Part shown: piece after piece, positions 8,199 to 15,911 of the stretch
How the letters are laid out: every line of letters starts with the position of its first letter
How positions within the stretch are numbered: the first letter of the stretch is position 1
The notes under the pieces: model-generated
The model's database searches: none
Told to the model about the DNA's origin: nothing
The model's input: only the letters and a program-made list of their open reading frames with translations
From: CAYUVH01 sp964448135
GTDB taxonomy: Bacteria; Verrucomicrobiota; Verrucomicrobiia; Limisphaerales; UBA8199
Direction: 5' to 3'
DNA: 25,801 bases
NCBI GenBank assembly: GCA_964448135.1
Contig: CAYUVH010000010.1
Span: 1 to 25,801 of the forward strand
Made by a program: the position numbers and the translations under genes

Positions 8199-9185
8199 TT
8201 ACAAAGTCACTTCACCAAAGACCATCTTCAGGATGTCCTGCAGGCTGAGGAGGCCTACTTCCTGGCGACCAGGATTAAGCACGATGGCGAGGCGCTGACC
8301 GGCGCGCTGCATGCGCCGGAGCGCGACTTCGAGCCGCGCATCCTCATCCAGAAACAACGCCGGCGTGACGAAACCGAGGAGCGGAGTCTCGGGATTTAAA
8401 TCCGGCTGGTAGAGCAGCGAGCTGAGGCTCACGAGGCCGATGACACGGCGTTCGTTGCCGCTGATCTCCCACACCGGCAGGAGAGAGAGACGGCGTTCGC
8501 GCACGAGGTCCAGGGCTTCGGCGACCGTGGTTTTCGTGGTGGCGGTGACGGCGCGCGCGATCGGGGTCATGATCTGGCGGACCGTGAGGGTTTGGAGATC
8601 GAGCACGCGATTGATCATGGCGCGTTCCTCGGAACTGAACGCCTGCGCCGATTCCTGCATGACGAGGCGCAATTCCTCACGATTGCCGAACACATGGCCG
8701 GTAAAGGCCTTGCCGCCGTGCCAGCGCAGAAGGCGTTCCGAAAACCATTCCACCAGCGACACAAGCGGACGCAGGACCGTGTGCACCAGGCGGAAAGGCC
8801 GCGCGAGTCCGAGGCACAGGCGGTTGGGAAAAGTGCGGAACAACATTTTCGCGAAAAGGTCGAAGCACGCGTAGAACAAAAACACGGCCACGGCGTAGAC
8901 CAGGACGAAGAGGTAACGATTGGGGAACCAGGTCTGCAGCACAACCACCAGCCAGCCGAGAATAATGAAATTCGCCAGCGTATTGCCGACGAGGATGGTC
9001 CAGAGGAAGTTTTCCGGGTTTTCCAGATAGCGATACAGCACGCGCGCGGAAGGGCGGCCGGCGCGCATTTGCTGGCGGATCCGCAACCGGCTAAGGGCAA
9101 ACACGCCCGCCTCCATGCCCGAGAGCACGAAAGAAAGCACGAGGCAAATACCGAACAGCACCCAAATGAAAACGTCGCCGGGCAT
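8199..9185 (-). CDS. Short CNNM/CorB-type protein, DUF21 and CBS pair, no CorC_HlyC domain
   Basis: This 328-residue protein begins with a DUF21 membrane domain (SGMEAGVFALSRLR, then ILVGNTLANF). A CBS pair starts at about residue 205 (IMTPIARAV) and runs to the C-terminus. It ends right after the second CBS domain, so the CorC_HlyC domain present in both neighbours is missing. The usual GExxPK motif of DUF21 is also not visible; the matching region reads FDLFAKMLFR. Its neighbours lie 9 bases downstream and 8 bases upstream, so all three are probably co-transcribed. It may be a specialised subunit that pairs with a full-length neighbour, but that is inference; CNNM proteins are dimers. The start is ATG 9183-9185. 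Confidence 0.85.
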   Translation of the reverse strand: MPGDVFIWVLFGICLVLSFVLSGMEAGVFALSRLRIRQQMRAGRPSARVLYRYLENPENFLWTILVGNTLANFIILGWLVVVLQTWFPNRYLFVLVYAVAVFLFYACFDLFAKMLFRTFPNRLCLGLARPFRLVHTVLRPLVSLVEWFSERLLRWHGGKAFTGHVFGNREELRLVMQESAQAFSSEERAMINRVLDLQTLTVRQIMTPIARAVTATTKTTVAEALDLVRERRLSLLPVWEISGNERRVIGLVSLSSLLYQPDLNPETPLLGFVTPALFLDEDARLEVALRRMQRAGQRLAIVLNPGRQEVGLLSLQDILKMVFGEVTL

Positions 9186-9193
9186 GTTCGTGG

Positions 9194-10423
9194 TTATTTC
9201 ACGACCTCAACCAGCAGTTCCTGCACGCGCCGCGCATCAGCGGCGTGCGCGGTCAGCTTGAGACCGCGGAAGGTGACCGATTCACCCGCGGACGGGACGA
9301 CTTCCGTCAGATTGACCATGAGCCCACCGAGCGTTTCGACATCCGGTGCCTCACCCAGCGCGGGATATTCGCGTCGGAAATCGTCGAGTCGCAGGGAGCC
9401 GCTGACGCGCCATTTGCCCGTGCCCAGGCGTTCCATGACGAAACCCGAGGGCGCGGCCTCGCGATGAATGCGCCCGATCAGTTCCTCCAGAATGTCCGTC
9501 ATCGTGACAATCCCAGCGGTGCCACCAAATTCATCGAGAACAATCGCCAGGCCGCGTTGCTGGCGCTGTAGACTTTTGAGCAACTGCAAAAGGTTCATCG
9601 TTTCCGGCACGAAGGACGGGAATTCGATGGCGTCGGCGACGTCCGCCTTGGGATCGAGAAGCAGCACGCGCGTGTTCAAGATGCCCACGATTGTGTCGGG
9701 CGTTTCGTCGTAAATGGGCAGCCGCCGGTGTTTGTGCTGGCGGGCGGCGGCGAGCATTTCCTCGATGGACAAATCATCGGAGATGGCGGCCATCTTCGAA
9801 CGCGGCCTCATGACTTCCTTGGCCGTGCGCCGGTCGAGACTGATGATCTGGAGGATGATTTCTTTTTCGGACTGGGCGAGCGCGCCCTGCTGAAAGGCCA
9901 TTTCGAGAAGTTCCTGATAATCGCCATCGGTCAGGGCGGAGTGCGCCTCGACGGTGCGGGGCACGACCAGATGGAGGAACATGGTGTTCATGCGCTGGGC
10001 GATTTCGCGCAATGGGCGAAAAGCGGTCTGCGCGACCAACAGCGGGCGGGCCACACGCAGGGACCACAGCTCCGGCTGACGGACCGCGAGCGTTTTGGGA
10101 ACCACTTCGCAACCGAAGAGAATGAGCACCAGCAGGCCGGCAACGGAAAGGACAAGGTGCCAGTTGCCGTGGATCGCCAGCCAGAAGGTCGTGGCCAGCA
10201 TGGCAGCGCCGGCAAAGGTGTTGCCCAGCACCAGCGTCCCGAGCAAGTCCTGCGGCCGCGCCAGTAACTTCACCACCACCCCGCCCGCGCCAGGCACGCG
10301 CTCAGCCAACTGACGCGCCTGCCACTTGCTCAGCGAGAAAAGAGACGTTTCCGCCAGGGAAAAGAAGAAGCTCGCCCCGGCGAAGACCAGGACCACTGCG
10401 GCGGCCATCGGCGTAGGCGACAT
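9194..10423 (-). CDS. CNNM/CorB-type protein with DUF21, CBS pair and CorC_HlyC domain
   Basis: This is a 409-residue member of the same family as the next two genes. The DUF21 membrane domain covers about residues 1-155 and shows SLAETSLFSLSK, LVLGNTFAGAA and the GCEVVPKTLA version of the GExxPK motif. The CBS pair lies at about 205-318 (EVMRPRSKM, then VLDEFGGTAGIVT), and CorC_HlyC at about 330-409. It is the first gene of the three-gene group and starts at ATG 10421-10423, 125 bases after the ftsZ stop. A hairpin in that gap may separate it from the dcw transcript. A role in divalent-cation (Mg) transport or homeostasis follows from the family; physical linkage to the division cluster does not by itself prove a shared role. 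Confidence 0.88.
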   Translation of the reverse strand: MSPTPMAAAVVLVFAGASFFFSLAETSLFSLSKWQARQLAERVPGAGGVVVKLLARPQDLLGTLVLGNTFAGAAMLATTFWLAIHGNWHLVLSVAGLLVLILFGCEVVPKTLAVRQPELWSLRVARPLLVAQTAFRPLREIAQRMNTMFLHLVVPRTVEAHSALTDGDYQELLEMAFQQGALAQSEKEIILQIISLDRRTAKEVMRPRSKMAAISDDLSIEEMLAAARQHKHRRLPIYDETPDTIVGILNTRVLLLDPKADVADAIEFPSFVPETMNLLQLLKSLQRQQRGLAIVLDEFGGTAGIVTMTDILEELIGRIHREAAPSGFVMERLGTGKWRVSGSLRLDDFRREYPALGEAPDVETLGGLMVNLTEVVPSAGESVTFRGLKLTAHAADARRVQELLVEVVK

Positions 10424-10518
10424 TACCCAAGGATGCGCGGTTTCGGGGGCAAAATCCAGCTATTAGCGGATCGTCCCGGAACTGGCGGTCGGAGCTCTCA
10501 AGGCCGGCCAAACACATC

Positions 10519-10544
10519 ACACCGTCGCCGACGACGGATTGTGA
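10519..10544 (-). terminator. Candidate terminator hairpin after ftsZ
   Basis: CCGTCG (10523-10528) and CGACGG (10533-10538) pair perfectly around a 4-base loop. CACA (10519-10522) and TGTG (10541-10544) extend the stem past a 2-base bulge. It begins 4 bases after the ftsZ stop codon. There is no real U-tract, so it may only weaken read-through or protect the mRNA end. Confidence 0.4.
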
Positions 10545-10548
10545 AAAC

Positions 10549-11874
10549 CTAGTTTAGCGAAACGCCGCGGCGGATGTAGGTGGGCACGTCGAGATCTTCG
10601 CCCTTGTGGATGGTGGGTTCGCTCTTGTCGAAGCGGCCCTTGGAAACGATTTCCAGCGGGAGCTGGGTCTGGCGCAGCCGGGGAAGGCTCTTCCGGCCGG
10701 CGCGACCGTGCTTGGCGCGCATCTGCTCCATTGCCGCCTGGGAAAGGTTGGGAGGAGGAGGCACGAAACGCGAGGCGCGTTGCGGCCCGCCCTCGCCCAA
10801 CAGATGGCTGGACAAATCGGTTGAGCCTCCTTTGTGACGCGAGGGGGACTCCATGGGTGCGACATCCTCGTCCGCACGCCCCGCGAGCAATGCCAATGAC
10901 ACCGTGTCCGTCATGGACGGATCATGGCACGCGCCCATCAGAACGGGAGCCCGACCGGCCTGGCGGTTAATCTCCTCCATGATGCGATTAACCTCCGACA
11001 TGGAGAGCGAGGGTCCGCCGCAGACGCACGCGGCCACCACGGCGGCCTCGGCAAAAGCCGTGCCGTTTCCGAGCGCCGGATGAGCCCACAATTTCTCGCA
11101 GAGCTCCCCGGCCCGATTCGGGCCGGAGGCTTCGGCAACGGCGAGCACGCAATCGGCTGAATGCCGCCGCAACTGGCGGCAGAGTTCGGCGAAACTCGAA
11201 CCCATCACGGTTTCGCAACCAATTGCCCGGCACGCCAGCCGCAAGGCGGACACGAGAAATTGATCGGAAGCCTTGAAGGCGTCGCGCATACCCGTGCCTT
11301 CGCCCAACATGGGGAGGGCCTTTTGATTGGAGTAGTAAATTATCAGGTCAACGTTTTCGCTGAGGCGTTCGATACCCAACTGCGCGGTGTTGGTACGCGC
11401 GGTGCCTTCGCAATCGAAAGGCAGAATAACCACCGACAGAACAAACGCGCCGGCTTCGCGGGCAGCGGCGGCGATCACGGGTGACGCGCCGGTACCGCAA
11501 TTGCCGCCCAGACCAGTGACGAGCATGACGGTTGGCGTGGCAGCGAACAAAGACTTCCATTTGTCGGCCTGATCCTCCGCGGACTTGCGCACGAGGTCGA
11601 GGTCACCGCCCGCGGCCGGGGCGCATTTGGGGGTCAGACAGATTTTTTCTCCAGCAGAGGTGGCCGTGAGCGAACGCTCATCCCAATTCACCGCCACGAT
11701 GCTGGTGGCCGGAAATCCCGCGGCAGGCAGTGATTCCACGGCGTTGACGCCGGCGTTGCCGACGCCGATAACCCGAAAAGGAATCGGCCCCGGCGCCGGA
11801 ACCGGCACGGGCGTCTCAGTCGGAGTTGCAGAGGGAGAAGGGTTTTCGTTCATGGGAGTGGGTTCAAGGTTCAC
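10549..11874 (-). CDS. ftsZ: Divergent cell-division GTPase FtsZ
   Basis: This 441-residue tubulin-like protein is the last gene of the dcw cluster, after ftsA. FtsZ identity rests on position, the VIGVGNAGVNAVE start of the Rossmann-like domain (about 35-47), the glycine loop, a PFDCEG block, a variable linker (335-425) and a good C-terminal FtsA-binding peptide, DLDVPTYIRR, at 427-436. It departs from the family at key sites. The tubulin signature GGGTGTG reads GGNCGTG (123-129). The T7 synergy loop, normally NxDFAD, reads GSSFAE (225-230), so the two Asp residues become Ser and Glu and the Asn becomes Gly. A Pro/Thr-rich N-terminal extension of about 30 residues precedes the domain. The likely start is GTG 11872-11874, overlapping the ftsA stop as GTGA; ATG 11851-11853 is the alternative. 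GTPase activity may be weak or atypical. Confidence 0.85.
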   Translation of the reverse strand: MNLEPTPMNENPSPSATPTETPVPVPAPGPIPFRVIGVGNAGVNAVESLPAAGFPATSIVAVNWDERSLTATSAGEKICLTPKCAPAAGGDLDLVRKSAEDQADKWKSLFAATPTVMLVTGLGGNCGTGASPVIAAAAREAGAFVLSVVILPFDCEGTARTNTAQLGIERLSENVDLIIYYSNQKALPMLGEGTGMRDAFKASDQFLVSALRLACRAIGCETVMGSSFAELCRQLRRHSADCVLAVAEASGPNRAGELCEKLWAHPALGNGTAFAEAAVVAACVCGGPSLSMSEVNRIMEEINRQAGRAPVLMGACHDPSMTDTVSLALLAGRADEDVAPMESPSRHKGGSTDLSSHLLGEGGPQRASRFVPPPPNLSQAAMEQMRAKHGRAGRKSLPRLRQTQLPLEIVSKGRFDKSEPTIHKGEDLDVPTYIRRGVSLN

Positions 11875-13094
11875 TTCCGACGGAAAATCTGGGTGATGGA
11901 GTTTTTGATGTCACTGGCGAGCGAGGTTTTGGCGGAACGCTTGCGCTGCTGGAAAGAGCCAAATTTTACCAGGCCGATCGCGGTCGCAAATTCAGGCTGA
12001 TCGAGCGCGGATTTCAGGCCGCTGATCGAATTCGTTTTGCCGGGCGAGACGGGAGTTTGGAGGATTTGCTCGGCCAGTTTGGCGACATTGGAAATGCGCG
12101 CACCGCCACCGCACAGGAACACGCCGCTGCGGAGGTAGTCCAGTACGCCGGCCTGTTCGAGGTCCTGGCCGATGAGTTGAAAAATCTCTTCCAACCGCAA
12201 CGACATGATGCGGCGCAGGTTTTCGAGGCTGACGGTTCGCGGCGCCAGCGCGGGCTCGCTGGCCAGACTCACATTCTGGCCTTTGATTTCTTCCTCCACG
12301 ATGGCCGAACCGTGCTCGAGCTTGAGCTGTTCGGCGCGGCTCAACGGTAGTTTGAGGCCGTAGGCCAGGTCGTTGGAGATGTGATCGCCGCCGACCGCCA
12401 GCACGCCGGTGTGCTTAATGATGCCGTTCGCGTAAACGACGTAGTCGGTGGTGCCCCCCCCGATGTCAATCACCACCGCGCCCAATTCCTTTTGCTCATT
12501 CGTGAGCACGGCGAGCGCGGAGGCGAGGCCGTTGAAAACGATGTCGTCCACTTCAAGCTGCAAACCCTTCACGGTACGGATGGCGTTTTGCAGCCGGTTG
12601 AGATTTCCGTGAACCACGTGGACATCCACCTCCACACGCGCGCCCAGCATGCCAACCGGGTTCGTGATACCGTCCTGACCATCCACCAGAAAATGCTGGC
12701 GGATCGCGTGAATGACATGATTCTGCGCCGGGAGGTTGATCGTGCGCGCATTGCGAATCACGTCCTGGACATCCATCTCGCTGATTTCGCGATCCGCGGA
12801 GGCGACCGGATGGACCCCGCGATTGTTGAACCCCCGCAAGTGCCCGCCCGTAACGCCGAGATAGACACTCCGGATTTCGACGTCCGCCATTTGCTCGGCT
12901 TCGACGATCGCCTGGCGCACATCTTCCTCGGAAACCGTGGGGTCGGCGATCTCCCCCTTGCGCACGCCGCGCGAGCGCGCCTGACCGAGACCGACAACAT
13001 TCAGCACGCCGTCCGAGTTCAATTCACCGACGACGGCGCAAACCTTGGAAGTGCCTATTTCCAAGCCGACGATGATGGAAGAGTTGTCAGACAT
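11871..13094 (-). CDS. ftsA: Cell-division actin-like protein FtsA
   Basis: This 407-residue protein has the actin-like ATPase layout: a phosphate-1 loop VGLEIGTSKVCAVVGE near the start, a second phosphate loop in VVIDIGGGTTDYVVY, an adenosine motif FLCGGGARI, and a C-terminal amphipathic helix with basic residues (SDIKNSITQIFRRK) that should tether it to the membrane. FtsA links FtsZ filaments to the inner membrane and recruits later divisome proteins. The start is ATG 13092-13094, which overlaps the ftsQ stop by 8 bases. The frame is open further upstream, but that part lies inside ftsQ and is not protein-like. The stop overlaps the GTG start of ftsZ. All expected motifs are present, in contrast to its partner FtsZ. 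Confidence 0.95.
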   Translation of the reverse strand: MSDNSSIIVGLEIGTSKVCAVVGELNSDGVLNVVGLGQARSRGVRKGEIADPTVSEEDVRQAIVEAEQMADVEIRSVYLGVTGGHLRGFNNRGVHPVASADREISEMDVQDVIRNARTINLPAQNHVIHAIRQHFLVDGQDGITNPVGMLGARVEVDVHVVHGNLNRLQNAIRTVKGLQLEVDDIVFNGLASALAVLTNEQKELGAVVIDIGGGTTDYVVYANGIIKHTGVLAVGGDHISNDLAYGLKLPLSRAEQLKLEHGSAIVEEEIKGQNVSLASEPALAPRTVSLENLRRIMSLRLEEIFQLIGQDLEQAGVLDYLRSGVFLCGGGARISNVAKLAEQILQTPVSPGKTNSISGLKSALDQPEFATAIGLVKFGSFQQRKRSAKTSLASDIKNSITQIFRRK

Positions 13095-14037
13095 GCTTTT
13101 TCCTGAGGCGAAGCGGTTTGGGAGTGGTCGTCGGGGCCGCGCTGGCTTCCAGCCAGCGGGCGGGGATATTGTTTGGCACCGCGAGATCCAGCGTCGCAAT
13201 GACCTTGTTCATGCGCTGGCCCATGTCGAAAACCTCCTGCCAGCGGCGCAATTGCTGTTCGATATTCGACTGGCTGAAAGTCACCTCACTGCCCTGCCCC
13301 GTCGAAACGATCAAAACTTCCGGAGCGGAAATATCCACGCGTTTCATCTCCACGCGGCTGGACATCGGTGAGTGGGCAAAGGCGGCGACCAGATCCAGCG
13401 CGGCATTGACGGAACGGCCGGCCAGTTGATATCCGGCGCGAATGTCGCCGGAGGCGATGCCAGAAAGCACGGGATAGGATTCGCCGGCCGCGGCAGCGGG
13501 ATTGTCGCGTTGGCGGGATTCCAGTAATGGCATGACGTGACCGGACGCGTCCAGGTGATAAACAACCATTTCCACGCCACCGCCCGCCTTGGGCTGCATC
13601 AGATTGAGCTGCGCGATCGGCTCGCGCTCGGTCACGCGCAGCCGCAAAGTGCGCGGGAGAATCCGCTCCACTGAAACCGATTCCACGAACGGGACCATTT
13701 CCAAATCGCGTTTAACGCGCGCGAGATCGAGGGCCAGGAGGTTCTCGCCGGGCTTCACTCCTGCCCAGCGCCGAAGCTGATCGAGGGCAATCACACCGTC
13801 CGTCTGCACGTCCAGTTCCTGCACCGTGAACGCTTTATTTTGGTAAACGAGCGCGTTGAGGGCCCATTCGCCGGCCCGCCAGATCACGAGAAAGCTGATG
13901 GCAACGGTCAGCAAAGCGCCCACGCCCAGCACCACCAATCGAATGCGCGCGGAGCGCACCTGGCTGGAGCGCAGCTTCACTTCGAGCACGCCGCCGTTAC
14001 CCAATCGCCGGTTGCCTTTTTTGCGATTAATCCACAT
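13087..14037 (-). CDS. ftsQ: Cell-division protein FtsQ (POTRA domain)
   Basis: This 316-residue protein has a basic cytoplasmic N-terminus, one membrane helix at about 33-53 and a POTRA domain at about 67-137, including GVKPGENLLALDLARVKRDL and the VERILPRTLRLRVTERE end typical of FtsQ/DivIB. The remaining extracytoplasmic part (about 150-300) matches the FtsQ beta domain in position. FtsQ is a scaffold that joins cytoplasmic and periplasmic divisome parts. The gene lies between ddl (15-base gap) and ftsA (8-base overlap), its normal place in dcw clusters. The extreme C-terminus is Pro/Thr/Lys-rich. The start is ATG 14035-14037. Confidence 0.92.
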   Translation of the reverse strand: MWINRKKGNRRLGNGGVLEVKLRSSQVRSARIRLVVLGVGALLTVAISFLVIWRAGEWALNALVYQNKAFTVQELDVQTDGVIALDQLRRWAGVKPGENLLALDLARVKRDLEMVPFVESVSVERILPRTLRLRVTEREPIAQLNLMQPKAGGGVEMVVYHLDASGHVMPLLESRQRDNPAAAAGESYPVLSGIASGDIRAGYQLAGRSVNAALDLVAAFAHSPMSSRVEMKRVDISAPEVLIVSTGQGSEVTFSQSNIEQQLRRWQEVFDMGQRMNKVIATLDLAVPNNIPARWLEASAAPTTTPKPLRLRKKHV

Positions 14038-14052
14038 GCGCCGAAATTACTT

Positions 14053-14967
14053 TCACTTTTTCGCGGCTGCGTTGCCCCGCTTCCGCTTCGCGGCCAGGTC
14101 CACCATTTTCTGGCAAAGCTCCGGGTAACTGATGCCCGCCACGCCGGCGGCTTTGGGCAACAGACTCAACTCGGTCATGCCCGGTAGCGTATTTACTTCG
14201 AGCACGACCGGCTCGCCGTCCTCGCGGACGATGATATCCACGCGCGAATAATCGCGGCCGCCAATGGCATGAAAAGCCGCCAGCCCGGCCGCCTGGATGC
14301 GCTTGGTTTGCGCGGCATCGAATCGCCCGGGGCACCAGACGTCGGTGGTGCCGGGCGTGTACTTGTTTTGATAATCGAAAATCCCGGCCTTCACGTAGAC
14401 CTCGGCGACCGGCAGGGCTTCATCGCCCAAAATCCCGACTGTGGTTTCGCGACCGACAATCTTTTCCTCCATGAGCACGTGCGAATCATGACGCATGGCC
14501 TCCGCCAGCGATTTGCTCCAATCCGCGACGCGCTCGACAAATTGCAGCCCGACGCTGGAGCCCTGCCGCGCTGGTTTGAGCACCACGGGCGGGTTCCAGC
14601 CCATGGGCCATTTGGCGTCGGCGGACTCGATCAGCATGGAGCGCGCCGTGGGAACGCCCGCGGCGACCAGCCGTTGCTTGGTGAGATTCTTATCAAAGCC
14701 AATCCGGCTCGCCTCCGGATCGCAGCCGGTGTAAGGCACTCCCAGTTCCTCCAGTCGCGCCTGAACCGTGCCGTCCTCGCCATAGGTACCGTGCAGCGCG
14801 AGAAAAACCACCTCGGTGCCCGCGGGCAATTTCCAGTCGTCGGTTTTTGGGTCCAGTTCGAAAACCTCGTGGCCGAGCGAACGCAGGGCCTCCGCCACTC
14901 CCGCGCCGGAGCGCAACGACACTTCTCGCTCCGCACTGGGGCCGCCGAGCATGACTGTGATCTTCAT
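14053..14967 (-). CDS. ddl: D-alanine--D-alanine ligase
   Basis: This 304-residue ATP-grasp enzyme joins two D-Ala molecules for use by MurF. Visible motifs are GGPSAEREVS at the N-terminus with Glu15, HGTYGEDG (59-66), the ATP-binding KPARQGSSVG (131-140), SRVDIIV and the metal-binding EVNTLPGMTELS (257-268). Length and motif order are normal for a DdlB-type enzyme. The start ATG at 14965-14967 overlaps the murB stop in an ATGA arrangement, so translation is probably coupled. The Lys/Arg/Ala-rich C-terminus is a short extension. Unlike chlamydial relatives in the same superphylum, it is not fused to MurC. Confidence 0.95.
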   Translation of the reverse strand: MKITVMLGGPSAEREVSLRSGAGVAEALRSLGHEVFELDPKTDDWKLPAGTEVVFLALHGTYGEDGTVQARLEELGVPYTGCDPEASRIGFDKNLTKQRLVAAGVPTARSMLIESADAKWPMGWNPPVVLKPARQGSSVGLQFVERVADWSKSLAEAMRHDSHVLMEEKIVGRETTVGILGDEALPVAEVYVKAGIFDYQNKYTPGTTDVWCPGRFDAAQTKRIQAAGLAAFHAIGGRDYSRVDIIVREDGEPVVLEVNTLPGMTELSLLPKAAGVAGISYPELCQKMVDLAAKRKRGNAAAKK

Positions 14968-15911
14968 TCGCCGATAATCTCCACTTCCGTTTGCAATTCG
15001 AGTCCGCGGCCGGTGCGCGCCGCATCCTTGACGATTTCAATCAATTCCAAAACGTCACGCGCCGTCGCGGTGCCGTCGTTCACCATGAAATTTCCATGCT
15101 CCATCGAAACCGAGGCGCCGCCCACCCGCCGGCCTTTCAATCCCAACTCATCAATGAGCCGCCCCGCCGGGATCGTGGCCACGTTTTTGAAGATACAACC
15201 CGCGCTGGGATCGGACGGCTGCGAGTCCCAGCGCTTCCGGCTGTATTCGGACATCCGCTTCGCGATGTCCTCCGGCGCGCCCGGCTTGCCCCGCAACACC
15301 GCGCCCAGCGCAATGCTCGTTTTCAGCGCCGCGCATCCACGATATGCCACGCCCAGAGTGTTCCCCGGTCGTTCCTCCATCTGGCCGGAAAAATCCATCG
15401 AGCGCACCGTCTCGACGACGTCGAACATCGCCGCGCCCATCGCGCCGGCGTTCATGCGCAACGCGCCACCCAGGCTCCCTGGGATGCCTTCCATGAATTC
15501 GAGCCCGGCCATGCCGCGGCGGCGGGCTTCGTTCGCGATGGCGTTCAACCGCGCAGCGGCGCCGCAGTGCAGCGCGCCCTCAATAAATTCAATCTTTCCA
15601 AACGTCGTCCTGGCGAGGCAAATCACCACGCCCCGTACGCCGCCGTCCTTCACGAGCAAATTCGAACCCCGGCCGAGAATAAAAAACGGAATCTGCTGCG
15701 AGGAGCAGACGCGCAGCACGGCCGCCAAATCCGCTTCCGAAGCCGGCTCGAGATATACGTCCGCCGGACCACCCACGCGCATGGTGGTGCGCTTGGCCAG
15801 CGGTTCGTCGCGCCGGATGACGGAGGCAGCCGACACCGCGCCTGCCAGCGTTCGGGCGATTTCCTCACTGGTCAGCATGATGGCATCCATTGGTGCGGGT
15901 GCAGCGTTCAC
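14964..15911 (-). CDS. murB: UDP-N-acetylenolpyruvoylglucosamine reductase MurB
   Basis: This is a 315-residue FAD enzyme that reduces UDP-GlcNAc-enolpyruvate to UDP-MurNAc. Visible motifs are RTTMRVGGPAD (41-51), the FAD-binding LGRGSNLLVKDGG (79-91), GIPGSLGGALRMNAGA (142-157), AGCIFKN (237-243) and the C-terminal catalytic Glu309 in TEVEIIG. Cys239 occupies the place of the proton-donating Ser of the best-studied enzymes. The frame is open well upstream, but the GTG at 15909-15911 is chosen because AGGGAG lies 4 bases before it and it overlaps the murG stop as GTGA. ATG 15890 and ATG 15878 are alternatives. In many dcw clusters murC lies between murG and murB; here the two touch directly. 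Confidence 0.93.
   Translation of the reverse strand: MNAAPAPMDAIMLTSEEIARTLAGAVSAASVIRRDEPLAKRTTMRVGGPADVYLEPASEADLAAVLRVCSSQQIPFFILGRGSNLLVKDGGVRGVVICLARTTFGKIEFIEGALHCGAAARLNAIANEARRRGMAGLEFMEGIPGSLGGALRMNAGAMGAAMFDVVETVRSMDFSGQMEERPGNTLGVAYRGCAALKTSIALGAVLRGKPGAPEDIAKRMSEYSRKRWDSQPSDPSAGCIFKNVATIPAGRLIDELGLKGRRVGGASVSMEHGNFMVNDGTATARDVLELIEIVKDAARTGRGLELQTEVEIIGE

Noticed and set aside
10519..10544. Hairpin after ftsZ as a standard intrinsic terminator
   Set aside because: The stem is good but no U-tract follows, so it is listed only as a candidate terminator with low confidence.
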